Shown piece after piece: positions 7,708 through 7,709 of a stretch of DNA of 7,709 nt. The translations under genes were made by a program, and so were the position numbers. Position 1 is the stretch's first letter; each line of letters opens with the position of its first letter. The DNA is from Campylobacterales bacterium. GTDB taxonomy: Bacteria; Campylobacterota; Campylobacteria; Campylobacterales; QNZT01. Where the stretch lies: positions 1 through 7,709 of the forward strand of contig DQTU01000249.1 in NCBI GenBank assembly GCA_015662615.1. Reading direction: 5' to 3'. Below the pieces are notes generated by a model. It worked only from the letters and a program-made list of their open reading frames with translations, did no database searches and had not been told where the DNA came from.

Positions 7708-7709
7708 AA

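Noticed and set aside
7685..7709. Intrinsic terminator at the right-edge hairpin
   Set aside because: There is no T-run following the stem on the plus strand within the window, nor on the minus strand, so a standard terminator cannot be supported.
1..7709. CRISPR array, tRNA/rRNA, insertion sequence or prophage genes
   Set aside because: I saw no regularly spaced repeats, cloverleaf-like sequence, transposase motifs or terminal inverted repeats. Almost the whole window is occupied by the two coding regions.

Overview
The window is one leftward (minus-strand) two-gene unit with a short regulatory region at its right edge. It is a defence-type locus: a large SNF2/RapA-like helicase followed by a very large Eco57I/PglX-like adenine-specific DNA methyltransferase. 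The DNA is AT-rich. Codon choice (AAA, GAG, CTT and TTT favoured, little use of GC-ending codons) and the protein style suggest a Campylobacterota bacterium such as Sulfurimonas or Sulfurovum, but no rRNA or housekeeping marker is present, so this is only an impression.

Layout from right to left. Positions 7542-7709 are non-coding and hold a GC-rich hairpin at the extreme right edge, an AT-rich inverted repeat, one good and one weaker candidate promoter, and a Shine-Dalgarno sequence. Positions 7541-4716 encode the 941-residue helicase with all the main SF2 motifs. Positions 4719-1 encode the methyltransferase, which starts in an ATGA overlap with the helicase stop codon and runs off the left edge after 1573 codons without a stop. 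I translated this second gene by hand. The frame stays open throughout, and the catalytic motifs (YYTPE, EPAMGSAAF, NPPW) all fall in the same frame.

The two proteins should be made together in fixed proportion. The methyltransferase would mark host DNA at a specific sequence. The helicase would act as an ATP-driven DNA translocase or remodeller. This pairing resembles class 1 DISARM (drmD-drmMI) and, more loosely, BREX (PglX with ATPases). No drmA, drmB, drmC or recognisable nuclease lies in the window, so the exact system is unsettled. The most notable internal feature is a strong drop in GC, from about 45% to about 30% by hand count, across the putative target-recognition part of the methyltransferase (about 481-1500). 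This suggests that the specificity module was exchanged independently of the rest of the gene. There is no stretch over 300 bases without a gene.
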